Positions 44,338 to 53,639 of a stretch of DNA of 64,000 nt are shown in pieces (within the stretch, counting starts at the first letter, position 1; every line of letters starts with the position of its first letter). Both the position numbers and the translations under genes were made by a program. Below the pieces are notes generated by a model, which was given only the letters and a program-made list of their open reading frames with translations, had not been told where the DNA came from and ran no database searches. Location: assembly GCA_934339135.1 (NCBI GenBank), contig CAKRHP010000001.1:62001-126000 (forward strand). Reading direction: 5' to 3'. This DNA is from an uncultured Lachnospiraceae bacterium. Lineage in GTDB: Bacteria > Bacillota > Clostridia > Lachnospirales > Lachnospiraceae.

Positions 44338-45195
44338 CTATCTGATTCGTACATATACGATGCTGAGTTTGGAATTTTTCGGACTCGGAACTGCATCGAT
44401 TTCCAGAAAATCAAAGCTCCGGATCAGTTTACCAAGCTTAGAATAACCATAGTTTCTCGGATCAAATCCCGGAATTCTTTTGGATAGCTGAATACCGATC
44501 TCCGACTGATTGATCCATCCATCTTCGTCAGATTTCAGATCAATAATATTGGCAATTTCATCTCCCAGCTCTTCCTTCGTCAAAAAACTCTCCTCAGAAC
44601 GATCATCATAAAAATCATAAAAGCTGTCATCGTAGGAATCATACGAGTAAACCGGAGCCGGCTCTTTCTTCGTCTCCTTCTTTTGTTTCCTGCCGGACGG
44701 ACTATTACTGCCTCCAGCCGGCTGCTTCTTGTTCTGCTGCTTTTTATTTTCGTCCTCTGCCTTATATAACAGATCAAGATATTTAAAGGTCTCACAGGCA
44801 GAAACCAGGGAGATCGGCGTCTTTTTCTCTCCCATGCCGATCACCAGCATCCCGGCCTCCCGCAGGCGATTCGCAAGTTTTGTAAAATCACTGTCCGATG
44901 TCACCAGACAAAAACCTGTGACGTTGCCGGTATATAAAATATCCATAGCATCAATGATCATCGCAGAGTCCGATGCATTTTTGTTTTTGGTATAATTGAT
45001 CTGAAAGATCGGTGTTAATGCATATTTACGCAACTCATCCTTCCACGCCGAAGCACTCCCCTCTGAAAAATCAGCATATACTCTTTTATACGTTGGGGTA
45101 CCAAATTCTATGACCTCGTCCAGTATTAATTTTATATACTTACGGGAAATATTTTCTCCGTCGATCAACACTGCAATCTTATCCTGTTTCTGCAT
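44338..45195 (-). CDS. NYN-domain putative ribonuclease with LOTUS domain
   Basis: A 285-residue protein of the LabA/MARF1-like type. The N-terminal NYN (PIN-like) domain carries acidic residues IAVLIDGENIS, SDSAMIIDAMDIL and LVTSDSDFTKLA of a metal-dependent nuclease site. A Lys/Gln/Ser-rich and then Asp/Tyr-rich linker (about 150-205) is followed by a C-terminal OST-HTH/LOTUS domain (about 210-283, GWINQSEIGIQLSKRIPGFDPRNYGYSKLGKLI), which binds RNA. RNA cleavage is inferred from family. It starts 4 bases from the end of the GGDEF gene. Confidence 0.88.
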   Translation of the reverse strand: MQKQDKIAVLIDGENISRKYIKLILDEVIEFGTPTYKRVYADFSEGSASAWKDELRKYALTPIFQINYTKNKNASDSAMIIDAMDILYTGNVTGFCLVTSDSDFTKLANRLREAGMLVIGMGEKKTPISLVSACETFKYLDLLYKAEDENKKQQNKKQPAGGSNSPSGRKQKKETKKEPAPVYSYDSYDDSFYDFYDDRSEESFLTKEELGDEIANIIDLKSDEDGWINQSEIGIQLSKRIPGFDPRNYGYSKLGKLIRSFDFLEIDAVPSPKNSKLSIVYVRIR

Positions 45196-45198
45196 CCC

Positions 45199-46830
45199 TT
45201 ATATTCCTTTCATTTTTTTCTTTTTGAACACTTCCCTATCTGCTCTGCGGAAGACCTCGTCATATTCCTCATCTCCCCCGGCAGACCGCGCCACACCGTA
45301 TACGATCTCAACCAAAATATCCGGTGATTCCTCTAGTTTTTTGTCTTTTATCTGTTCCGCGAACTGCTCCAACAATTCGTCAAGCTTCATATAATCATTG
45401 CCTCTGAGAACGGCAATAAATTCATCTCCATCAATCCGAAAGATCGGGCTGTGTGAAAATTCCCGGCAGATTTCCCTGCATGCCGTCATGATCACGGCGT
45501 CTCCATAGCTTCTTCCATAATTTTTATTTACCTTTGCAAGCCCTATCACTGAGAATATCACAACCGCATATGGTTTCTTTTCATTCTCTTCCGCAAGGGA
45601 TTTAATATATTCGAAATAGTACATTTTGTTTTTTACACCGGTCAGGCCGTCCCTGTATACAAGGCCATTAATCTCCTTCACATAGGACTTCAGATTCTGC
45701 GCCATCTGCTGTATACTGTCCGTCAATGTCTTTACTTCATCATTGGTATTACATTCGATACTGACATCCATATTACCATCTGCGATCTCTCTGGCTGCGC
45801 GATCCAGTTCCTTTAATGGTTTCACTATTTTTCTGGTCATACAGATTGTAAAGACCAGATATCCCGCCAGAATACTGCCGGTTACAAGCAGAATTGCGAT
45901 CAAAAGGTGATCTCTCGGCTGATTGGTCTCCGCAACCGGAGCCAAAAGCACATATCTCATTCCATTGTTTAATGTCCGATATGTCATATGGGATCTTGCA
46001 CCCTTATAAGAAAACGGGAGAAGCTTTCCTTTATTGGAATCCGCCTGTTTCATGGTATTATAAAAATGATCTGAAATATCAATAGTGCGGATCGTATGCT
46101 CATCATCCCCCGGTTTGCGGTAATATACAAGCCTTTGTTCCAGATTTACTAAATTCCCACGTCCATTCTCATAAATTGCCCCCTCCTGAGCCAGATCCAC
46201 AAGATAAGAAAAGTCAACATCAATCCCGATCACCCCCACCAGAGTGTTTTCCAGATAAAATGGAATCCCGTAGGTTATCATTTCCACTCCAACGGTTTTA
46301 TTATAATAGGTGCGCGTCCACATCGGCTTTCCCGCTTTGACCGGCTGATAATACCAACAAGTCTTTTCCTCGTCTTCTTCTGTATATTTGGACAAGTCGG
46401 TAGGCGTTGTTTTCTGCAGAGTGCCCCTCAGACCATTGCGTGACCAGAAAAATCCCGCCGTCGGATCCAGAATTTCAGGATTATAATGAAAATATACCCC
46501 CAACGTGCCGTCCGTGTGATCTGTTACATTTTCCGCCAGAGCACTAACCTTCTCCGTATACTTCTCCAAAAACACATCATCCTGCAGCTCCCTCACCGAA
46601 GTCAGACGGCTCAGGGCATAATTATAAATGATGGTTGCGGACTGCTTGATCGTGTCCAGCCGGTTATCCATACGCAGAGTCTGCTTCTCACATACGGCAT
46701 TCAGTGTTGTATTCAGATTTTCCTTCCACTCATATCCCGCATAGGCAAGGCAGGTTCCACCCAGCAGTAATGACATTGTCAATAATCCCGATATCATCAG
46801 GACTGTAAATTTTGTTTGAATTGATTTCAT
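45199..46830 (-). CDS. Cache-GGDEF membrane protein, probably catalytically inactive
   Basis: Sensor of 543 residues. Membrane segments lie near 10-32 and 308-330 and flank a dCache-type extracellular domain with GVIGIDVDFSYLVDLA. A HAMP domain (about 330-385) and a C-terminal GGDEF domain (about 390-540) follow. The signature reads RIDGDEF (467-471 DGDEF). In the metal/nucleotide strand, the usual DxDxFK reads FSVIGLAKVN, so both Asp (at 427 and 429) and the Lys are gone. Diguanylate cyclase activity is therefore unlikely. It may sense a ligand and signal by protein contact. The gene is followed directly by the NYN gene. Confidence 0.88.
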   Translation of the reverse strand: MKSIQTKFTVLMISGLLTMSLLLGGTCLAYAGYEWKENLNTTLNAVCEKQTLRMDNRLDTIKQSATIIYNYALSRLTSVRELQDDVFLEKYTEKVSALAENVTDHTDGTLGVYFHYNPEILDPTAGFFWSRNGLRGTLQKTTPTDLSKYTEEDEEKTCWYYQPVKAGKPMWTRTYYNKTVGVEMITYGIPFYLENTLVGVIGIDVDFSYLVDLAQEGAIYENGRGNLVNLEQRLVYYRKPGDDEHTIRTIDISDHFYNTMKQADSNKGKLLPFSYKGARSHMTYRTLNNGMRYVLLAPVAETNQPRDHLLIAILLVTGSILAGYLVFTICMTRKIVKPLKELDRAAREIADGNMDVSIECNTNDEVKTLTDSIQQMAQNLKSYVKEINGLVYRDGLTGVKNKMYYFEYIKSLAEENEKKPYAVVIFSVIGLAKVNKNYGRSYGDAVIMTACREICREFSHSPIFRIDGDEFIAVLRGNDYMKLDELLEQFAEQIKDKKLEESPDILVEIVYGVARSAGGDEEYDEVFRRADREVFKKKKMKGI

Positions 46831-46857
46831 ACCGATTACATCCTTTTGTGCTTAAAT

Positions 46858-48945
46858 TTATAATACCTTATTTAACTCCTCTGTACCTTCCAATACAAAT
46901 CTTCCTTCCTGTAGAAGTGGGATCTCCCTTCCATCTCCACAGTGAACAATAATATCTCCCAATTCATGATATGGGATCGTCACATCCGTATGACAGTTAA
47001 AATATGCTTTGGATGGCTCTGTGTGACGCAGCACGGAAAAACAATTCTCCTTTGCCATCATCTGTTTACCGTCCGGATTGTATGTCACCAGCTCCTCTTC
47101 ATGGGAAAAACAGGTATCGCCAAAAGCAAAATGCGGTCCTGTCTTTTCTGCGATCAGGATCGGCAGAAGATGAGATATTCCATACTTCTGTCCCATTGCA
47201 TATGCAGTGGTATTGGTTCCAATGGCAAACTCTCCCATGGGAAGTGTCGGATGCTGGAATAACAGATTCTCTTCAATATAGGATTTATTTTCCCTCTCCG
47301 TCCCAAAATTGGTACATGTGTAATCTGTCACAATGCCATCCTTTATCTCCAGCGTCAGATTTTCATATTTCAGTTCATTTAGATAAACTTCTGTCACATG
47401 AAGGGTTCCCTGAGTGCCCTCCAGTTTTGGGGAAGTAAACACCTCTCCCAGTGGAATATTGACATCCGCAAGACAGTTTTCAAAATCCGTCTGATGCTCC
47501 GGATCCTCCAGGGGGGGAAGTGCCACTGTCAGATCCGTGTGATTGCCGCCACGTCCCGTCACTGTGACATATTGTCCCTGATCCAGTGCATCAATGAGTT
47601 TTTGCTGGATCACCCCATACTGCACACTGTCAAGGGTATTTACCCGCACCGTCTCATCAAAGATTTCTCCATAGTCCTTACCGATCTCCGGAACCGGATA
47701 TGCTATGATCGTAAAACTGACCTGATCCCCCGGAATAAATTCATTGGACAGAAGAGACGCTGCAGACTGGTACTCCAGCTTCTGCTTTCTCTGCTTCTCC
47801 GTATAAGCTGCCGCCTGCTTTTTGGTCACAGGAACAAACGGATCCTCTCCAAATACCTCGATCACAGCCGGTCCTGCAAATGCCGCTGTCAATTCCCTAT
47901 GCTTCTCATAAGCACATCTTTGCTGTGTCAGTTTCCGGTCTGCCAGTGCTTTGCCAAAGATCAGTGCCTCATCAAAACGGTGGTCATAATCATACTGCGG
48001 GTTGGCTCCTCCGGAGCGATACCCCACCTTGATGCCTCTGCCATTGCGGTAGATCAGGTTCCCCACCGCCCGGTACATGGTTGTCTCCAGTCCCATCTGA
48101 CGAAACTGCTCCACTGCCGCACGGATCATCCGCTCAAAGCCCAGCTGATAACGGATATTTACTGTTTTCTTGCAGGACAGATCGATCCGATAAAGCTCAA
48201 AGCCCTTGCGGTAGCCTTCCGTATATGTGGATGCCATCTCCCGGATCCGGGATGTCTTCATTTCTCCCAGATGACATGCTGTTCCAATCTCATTGCCACC
48301 GATATATTCTCCAAAATAATACAAATACCTCAGATCATTCAGATCCGCTGTCTCGATCAATGACCTTGCAAAGCAGTGCTCCGGATCCAGCATCATTTCT
48401 GTCCGGTCTGCAATGGTTATATCAGCATAATCGGACACATAATAATAAATTGCATTACGAACTTCATGAGGTTCACATGTCTCCTCCTCCATCAGATCGT
48501 ATATTTCAATAAAAAGCTCCAATCCTGTCACCAGGAAAAAGAGTCTCTTCTCAAAAACATATACCAGAATTTCCCGCAGTTCCCCATACAAAACACAGAG
48601 ATATCTGCCAAACTCCTCTCCAAGCTTGTCTACCGCATATGCGGGATTGGCATAACTGGTATCGTAATTCTCCGGAAGAATATCCTGATACAACGCATGA
48701 TTCCTCTTCTGCAATTCTTCCAGAGTCAGCTCATAAAAGCTCCCTGTATCAATCTCTTCATATGTGTCCATCATTTGTACCAAAAAGGAGGACACCTTGG
48801 CGAAATAATCTGTCATCTGCTCTGGGACAACACTGTTGTCTCCGCTTGTCTCCCGGTTGATCCCCCGTACACGTTCTGCCGCCAGTTCATATCTCTCCTG
48901 ATAACGGCTTTTTTCTTCTTTTGCTTTTGGATAAATGATGTTCAT
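46858..48945 (-). CDS. M29-type aminopeptidase with large N-terminal extension
   Basis: A 695-residue protein. The C-terminal half (about 340-690) is an M29 metallo-aminopeptidase: GRGGNHTDLTVALP, DVNIPLGEVFTSPKLEGTQG, the PTLPMGEFAIGTNT stretch, HFAFGDTC and the HTDV pair near the end. The N-terminal half (about 1-330) is not part of the usual 370-410-residue M29 enzyme; it is helical and acidic, with no motif I recognise. ATG at 48945 lies six bases after GTGAGG. It lies between the GGDEF and HD-GYP genes. Peptide substrate unknown. Confidence 0.85.
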   Translation of the reverse strand: MNIIYPKAKEEKSRYQERYELAAERVRGINRETSGDNSVVPEQMTDYFAKVSSFLVQMMDTYEEIDTGSFYELTLEELQKRNHALYQDILPENYDTSYANPAYAVDKLGEEFGRYLCVLYGELREILVYVFEKRLFFLVTGLELFIEIYDLMEEETCEPHEVRNAIYYYVSDYADITIADRTEMMLDPEHCFARSLIETADLNDLRYLYYFGEYIGGNEIGTACHLGEMKTSRIREMASTYTEGYRKGFELYRIDLSCKKTVNIRYQLGFERMIRAAVEQFRQMGLETTMYRAVGNLIYRNGRGIKVGYRSGGANPQYDYDHRFDEALIFGKALADRKLTQQRCAYEKHRELTAAFAGPAVIEVFGEDPFVPVTKKQAAAYTEKQRKQKLEYQSAASLLSNEFIPGDQVSFTIIAYPVPEIGKDYGEIFDETVRVNTLDSVQYGVIQQKLIDALDQGQYVTVTGRGGNHTDLTVALPPLEDPEHQTDFENCLADVNIPLGEVFTSPKLEGTQGTLHVTEVYLNELKYENLTLEIKDGIVTDYTCTNFGTERENKSYIEENLLFQHPTLPMGEFAIGTNTTAYAMGQKYGISHLLPILIAEKTGPHFAFGDTCFSHEEELVTYNPDGKQMMAKENCFSVLRHTEPSKAYFNCHTDVTIPYHELGDIIVHCGDGREIPLLQEGRFVLEGTEELNKVL

Positions 48946-48987
48946 ATGATTCCTCACTTTATAATGTCTTCGTTCCGTATCTGCGGG

Positions 48988-50064
48988 CTACATGATCTCC
49001 ATGATCTTCAGATTCTTTTCCTTCCGCAGATCAATGGCTTCCCCGTCCACCATGACAACGGGTCTGGATAATGCATGTACATTTATATAGATCAGTTTTC
49101 CTGCCCTTCCATCGGAAAGCTTTATCCTTTCATTGAGATAAGACTCCGCGATCCGGCGTAAAAATGTCAATATATAACGGCTGTCGTACTTCTGAAAACC
49201 TTCTTCTTCAAAAATCTGTATCACATCAAAGGGGCATGTCGGACCGCGATACACCCGTGGGGATGTCATGGCATCATAAACATCTATAATGGAGACGATC
49301 CTTGCATATTCGTCAATATGATCCCCCGCCAGCCCCAGCGGATATCCGCTGCCATCCATTCTCTCATGATGCTGCAATGCTGTATAACGGATATGATAAT
49401 CCAGTTTATTTTCGGTCAGAATTGCAAATCCATACTCCGTGTGCTTCTTGATGATCTGGTATTCCTCTTCACTGAGCCTCGCCGGCTTCTGAATGATTTC
49501 TAACGGTACTCTGGTCTTGCCGATATCATGAAGGATTCCTGCCACGGTCAGGGTCTTTTTCTCCTCTTCTCCAAATTCGAGCCAGTCAGCGAACACATTG
49601 CACAAAAGTCCCACATTCATGGAATGGGCATACGTACTATCATCATAATGTCTTAAATTCTGTACCATATCAAAGGCGTTGATGGAATTGCCGGTATCCT
49701 TCAGCAACATTACAACCTGTCTATATAATGCCTCACAGTCAATCTTTTGATTCTTTTCGATGACACAGCTGAGCATATTCTGAAAACTTATGATCTCAGT
49801 ATCATAGTTTGCCTGAAACCTTCTAAACGCCGGATTGTTCTGAATCCGTTCAGAATAAGATGACCGATGATAGGAATTGGCTTCCTGTATACTTAATACC
49901 TCCTCCTCGATCATAAACTGTGGTATCTCAAAACGATGCAGTTTGGTGATGGTTCTCTCATCCAATACTGTCCCTTTTTTGACAACGATCTGATTGGCAA
50001 AATTATACACATCCTGCCCCAGGATCATTCCGGGACACAGTCTGGCTTTATCCATCATCTGCAT
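48988..50064 (-). CDS. HD-GYP domain protein (c-di-GMP phosphodiesterase candidate)
   Basis: Protein of 358 residues with an HD-GYP domain (about 140-310): the HD pair H179-D180 in LHDIGK and the full GYP signature HHERMDGSGYP (232-242), both needed for c-di-GMP hydrolysis. An N-terminal region (about 1-130) begins ARLCPGMILGQDVYN, typical of HD-GYP proteins with DUF3391-like starts. No membrane segment is seen, so it is cytoplasmic. It is two genes from the degenerate GGDEF protein. GGTGGTGAG precedes the ATG. Confidence 0.92.
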   Translation of the reverse strand: MQMMDKARLCPGMILGQDVYNFANQIVVKKGTVLDERTITKLHRFEIPQFMIEEEVLSIQEANSYHRSSYSERIQNNPAFRRFQANYDTEIISFQNMLSCVIEKNQKIDCEALYRQVVMLLKDTGNSINAFDMVQNLRHYDDSTYAHSMNVGLLCNVFADWLEFGEEEKKTLTVAGILHDIGKTRVPLEIIQKPARLSEEEYQIIKKHTEYGFAILTENKLDYHIRYTALQHHERMDGSGYPLGLAGDHIDEYARIVSIIDVYDAMTSPRVYRGPTCPFDVIQIFEEEGFQKYDSRYILTFLRRIAESYLNERIKLSDGRAGKLIYINVHALSRPVVMVDGEAIDLRKEKNLKIMEIM

Positions 50065-50091
50065 CTTATCTCACCACCTTTTTAAAAATAA

Positions 50092-50129
50092 GCCCGCTTC
50101 GCCGGAATATTTCGTCCGGTTTCGCGGGC
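50092..50129 (-). terminator. Intrinsic terminator after the aldolase-like gene
   Basis: GC-rich outer arms (50092-50097 and 50124-50129) with a second inner CCGGA/TCCGG stem, followed on the minus strand by TTATTTTT. Confidence 0.85.
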
Positions 50130-50142
50130 ACCGTTTCTATCA

Positions 50143-51117
50143 TCAGTCCTTATCAACGACTTCCATGTAGAAGCTGGAGTAATCCTTTCTCTGCTCCTTT
50201 GTCGCTGCGATCGCTGTCCGCGGATGCTGATTTAAATGACCTGTGATCAGGTATGGAATGTCATATCCCCATACAGCTCCCTGCTCTTCCAGTGGAACCA
50301 TATATTTCTCAACAAACTGCAGTACAGGGAAAAGCTGGTATTTCGGATTCTTCAAAAATCCGAGAAGAAGCTCCATTGCACAGTTTCCTGCACCTCTTCC
50401 CATGCCCTTCATGGTAGCATCCAGATAAGAAACTCCGTTGGTCAGTGCCTCGATCGTATTGGCAAAGGCAAGCTGCTGGTTGTTATGTGCATGCATACCT
50501 ATGTACTTACCATACTTCTCACCGATCTCGAGGTACTGCTCACTGATACTGCGGATCTGCTCCGGGAACAGGGAACCGTAACTGTCTACGATGTAAATGC
50601 CATCTACCGGACTCTTTCCAAGCATATCCAGTGCACCCAGAATATCAGACTCCTTCGCATTGGAGATTGCCATAATATTACATGTAGTCTCATATCCCTT
50701 GCGGTGTGCATCCTCGATCATATCAATCGCTGCAGGCATCGTATTAACATAAGTGGCTACACGCACCAGATCAACCGGGCTCTCATCCTTCGGATGAATA
50801 TCCTGCTTGTAATTACATCTTCCCACATCTGCCATAATAGAAATCTTCAGATCGGTATCATTGTCGCCAACAATAGCCCGTATATCATCATCATCACAGA
50901 ATTTCCATTTGCCAAACTTGTCCACATCAAACATTTCCTTGTCTGCTCTATATCCGAACTCCATATAATCTACTCCGGCCTTTACATTGGCCTTATACAG
51001 AGCTTTAATAAACTCATCTGTAAAATAAAAATCGTTTACCAGTCCACCATCTCGAATTGTTGCATCCAGAACCTTGATGTCCGGACGAAATGATAATAAA
51101 TCTCCCTTTTGTGCCAT
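50143..51117 (-). CDS. DRE-TIM aldolase-like protein (HMGL-like)
   Basis: Protein of 324 residues of the HMG-CoA lyase-like metal-dependent TIM-barrel family (4-hydroxy-2-oxovalerate aldolase, isopropylmalate synthase and relatives). The signature is LDATIRDGGLVNDFYF, and the metal-binding HAHNNQQLAFANTIEA and DATMKGMGRGAGN motifs follow. The ATG at 51117 lies 8 bases after GGAGGA. The substrate cannot be told; DmpG-like aldolase or a condensing enzyme are alternatives. It stands alone between terminators. Confidence 0.85.
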   Translation of the reverse strand: MAQKGDLLSFRPDIKVLDATIRDGGLVNDFYFTDEFIKALYKANVKAGVDYMEFGYRADKEMFDVDKFGKWKFCDDDDIRAIVGDNDTDLKISIMADVGRCNYKQDIHPKDESPVDLVRVATYVNTMPAAIDMIEDAHRKGYETTCNIMAISNAKESDILGALDMLGKSPVDGIYIVDSYGSLFPEQIRSISEQYLEIGEKYGKYIGMHAHNNQQLAFANTIEALTNGVSYLDATMKGMGRGAGNCAMELLLGFLKNPKYQLFPVLQFVEKYMVPLEEQGAVWGYDIPYLITGHLNQHPRTAIAATKEQRKDYSSFYMEVVDKD

Positions 51118-51212
51118 AACTTCTTTCCTCCGTTTTGAATTCTTTGTTTCCACGTTATATTATACATAATATTGACATCTTTTACAATCCTTTTAACTTG
51201 ATAGGAATAAAA

Positions 51213-51238
51213 AAGGGCAAAACCAGCGTTTTGCCCTT
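51213..51238 (-). terminator. Second terminator downstream of rnfB
   Basis: Perfect 11-bp arms (51213-51223 and 51228-51238) with a 4-base loop and six T on the minus strand. It lies about 60 bases beyond the first terminator, with a TATAGT-containing stretch between them. Confidence 0.85.
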
Positions 51239-51297
51239 GCTCCCTCTACGCTACGAGCATTTTACTATACCCTTATGAAGTTTATTTTTGTTCAAAA

Positions 51298-51341
51298 AAA
51301 TGCTGTGAGTTTCCGGCATCTGCCGAAATCCCACAGCATTT
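51298..51341 (-). terminator. Intrinsic terminator of the rnf operon
   Basis: Long hairpin with arms 51298-51307 and 51332-51341 plus an inner CGGCA/TGCCG stem, followed on the minus strand by seven T, 58 bases after the rnfB stop. Confidence 0.92.
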
Positions 51342-51399
51342 ATATGATTTTTTCCATCCGGTCAGTTTTTGAGACATCCCACCGGAAAGCTTTTACCAA

Positions 51400-52194
51400 T
51401 TAGTGTGCCAGAATGATCTTCTTCGGGCACTTCTGGGCACACTTGCCACAGCCGGTACATTTACTCTGATCAATATGTGCCACATTGTTCTCTACAGTCA
51501 CTGCCCCTGACTCGCACTGTTTTACACAGAGACCACAGCCAATACAGCCGGTATCACAGACTGCCATAACCTTTGGCCCCTTGTCCTGATTAGAACATGC
51601 CACACCGTAAGAAGCATCGTATGGAACCATCTCGATCAGATGATTTGGACACTCCTCGGCACATTTACCGCAGGCCACACATTTCTCTTTATCAACCACG
51701 GCAACACCATTTACTACATGGATCGCATCGAACTGACATGCTGCCACACAGGAACCGAATCCCATACAGCCAAAGGAACATGCCTTATCACCGCGTCCCG
51801 GAATCGCTGCTGCTCTCTTACAATCGGAGATACCGTAATAATTCGCCTTAAGTCCTGCTTTGTCACAGGTACCGTTACATTTTACAAAGGCTACCATCCT
51901 GACTGAATCGCCGGCATCGACGCCCATAACGGCTCCGATCTTCTCTGCGACTGCTGCACCGCCCACCGGGCAGGCATTGACAGGAGCTTCTCCTGCTGCG
52001 ATCGCCTTTGCAAGGGCATCACAGCCCGCATAACCACAGCCACCGCAGTTATTGCCCGGAAGGAACTCCCGGACCTCGATCTCCTTTTCGTCTACCGGCA
52101 CTGCCAGCTTAATTCCTGCAAATCCCAGAAGAAGACCAATCAGAATACCGATAACTCCAACTAAGATTGCTGCATGTATAATACCAGTTACCAT
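51400..52194 (-). CDS. rnfB: Rnf complex subunit RnfB
   Basis: Membrane-anchored iron-sulfur subunit that takes electrons from reduced ferredoxin. The 264-residue protein has an N-terminal membrane segment (about 5-28) and the four-Cys cluster GNNCGGCGYAGC...CP. Ferredoxin-like [4Fe-4S] motifs follow: CVACGKCAEECP, CIGCGLCVKQC and CTGCGKCAQKCP, with a further CSFGCMGFGSC pair. Last gene of the operon C-D-G-E-A-B. A terminator follows. Confidence 0.97.
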   Translation of the reverse strand: MVTGIIHAAILVGVIGILIGLLLGFAGIKLAVPVDEKEIEVREFLPGNNCGGCGYAGCDALAKAIAAGEAPVNACPVGGAAVAEKIGAVMGVDAGDSVRMVAFVKCNGTCDKAGLKANYYGISDCKRAAAIPGRGDKACSFGCMGFGSCVAACQFDAIHVVNGVAVVDKEKCVACGKCAEECPNHLIEMVPYDASYGVACSNQDKGPKVMAVCDTGCIGCGLCVKQCESGAVTVENNVAHIDQSKCTGCGKCAQKCPKKIILAH

Positions 52195-52209
52195 TTCGTC
52201 TCCTCCTTT

Positions 52210-52809
52210 CTATACCAGACCTGCGAAACCGCAGAATGCAATCGCCATCAGACTTGCTGTCACAAGCACGATCGGTGTCCCCTGAAATGACTTTGGTACA
52301 TCGTTATGCTCATTGCGCTCACGGATACTTGCCATGATCGTGATCGCAACCAGGAATCCAAGAGCGGTAAACAGACCTCTTACCACACTGTAAAGGAAAC
52401 CGATCCCGAAGCTCTCACCGGCATAATCCGTAACGTTATTTAATGCAACACCAAGCACAGCACAGTTGGTGGTGATCAACGGAAGATACACACCAAGGGA
52501 TGCATGAAGTGCCGGCATAAATTTCTTGAGAACCATCTCAATAAACTGAACCAGTGCCGCAATGATCAGGATAAACGCGATCGTCTCCAGATATGCAAGA
52601 CCGGTTGGCTCCAATATAAAATAATAAATCGGATATGTTATTGCTGATGCGATCGTAATTACAAATGTAACAGCGGCTCCCATGCCCACGGCTGTCTCCA
52701 CCTTTTTGGATACGCCAAGAAATGGACAGATACCAAGGAACTGGCTTAATACGACGTTGCTGACCAGCATTGATGATATAATGATCACAAATAATTCGCC
52801 CACTGCCAT
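52210..52809 (-). CDS. rnfA: Rnf complex subunit RnfA
   Basis: Integral membrane subunit of 199 residues with six membrane segments, homologous to RnfE/NqrE. Signature stretches are SNVVLSQFLGICPFLGVS with an Fe-S-ligand Cys, and LPLITTNCAVLGVALNN with the second Cys. Its ATG overlaps the stop of rnfE (TGATG), so it is translationally coupled; AAGGAGGA lies just upstream. Confidence 0.97.
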   Translation of the reverse strand: MAVGELFVIIISSMLVSNVVLSQFLGICPFLGVSKKVETAVGMGAAVTFVITIASAITYPIYYFILEPTGLAYLETIAFILIIAALVQFIEMVLKKFMPALHASLGVYLPLITTNCAVLGVALNNVTDYAGESFGIGFLYSVVRGLFTALGFLVAITIMASIRERNEHNDVPKSFQGTPIVLVTASLMAIAFCGFAGLV

Positions 52810-53639
52810 CAATCCTCCTTCCCATCAGAAGCGGCTTCTTTCGCTTTGGCCTCAGCCTCCGCTTTTGCCTTTGCTTCCTTTGCGGCCTTCGCTTTTGCTG
52901 CGGCCTCTGCTTTTGCCTTTGCTGCAGCTGCTTTCTCTGCCGCTCTCTCAGCTTCCACAAGTCCCTTATTGGCAACACTGCAGTTTCCTACACAGGATGC
53001 ACAGTTGCCACCACAGGCGATATTGCTGTCTGCATTGTCCACATTGGTAGCAGATGGCATTTTCAGCTTGTTCTGGATCGCTGTCAGAAAGGACAGCACC
53101 AGAAATGCGCCCGGAGCCAGTACAAAGAATGTAATGTGATAATCATCCGGAATAAACTGATGACCGAAAATAGCACCGGCACCGAGAATCTCACGGCAGA
53201 TACCGATACAGGTCAGACCAAAGGTAAATCCAAGTCCCATACCAAGACCATCAAATGCAGATGGAAGTACCGGATTCTTGGATGCATATGCCTCTGCACG
53301 GCCAAGGATAATACAGTTTACAACGATCAGTGGGATATAAACTCCCAATGCTTTATTTAATGATGGCAGATACGCCTGCAGCAAAAGCTGTATCAATGTA
53401 ACAAAGGTTGCTACAATAACGATAAATGCAGGGATTCTTACCTTATCCGGGATCACCTTTCTAAGCAGAGAGATGAATACATTGGACAGGATCAGTACTG
53501 CCGTTGTGGTCAGACCCATGCCAAGACCATTGATGGCAGATGATGTAACTGCCAGGGTCGGACACATACCAAGCATCATCACGAAGGTAGGATTCTCGGT
53601 GATAATGCCGTTCTTTAAACGTTCCGTACAAGAATTCAT
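52809..53639 (-). CDS. rnfE: Rnf complex subunit RnfE with unusual C-terminal tail
   Basis: Integral membrane subunit with six membrane segments in residues 15-195 and the paired Fe-S Cys stretches MLGMCPTLAVT and LIVVNCIILGRAEA. It has 276 residues against about 200-230 usual. The extra C-terminus holds a Cys motif CGGNCASCVGNC (209-220) and then about 45 residues rich in Ala, Lys and Glu (227-276), a likely long helix. AGGAGG lies 8 bases before the ATG. Confidence 0.95.
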   Translation of the reverse strand: MNSCTERLKNGIITENPTFVMMLGMCPTLAVTSSAINGLGMGLTTTAVLILSNVFISLLRKVIPDKVRIPAFIVIVATFVTLIQLLLQAYLPSLNKALGVYIPLIVVNCIILGRAEAYASKNPVLPSAFDGLGMGLGFTFGLTCIGICREILGAGAIFGHQFIPDDYHITFFVLAPGAFLVLSFLTAIQNKLKMPSATNVDNADSNIACGGNCASCVGNCSVANKGLVEAERAAEKAAAAKAKAEAAAKAKAAKEAKAKAEAEAKAKEAASDGKED

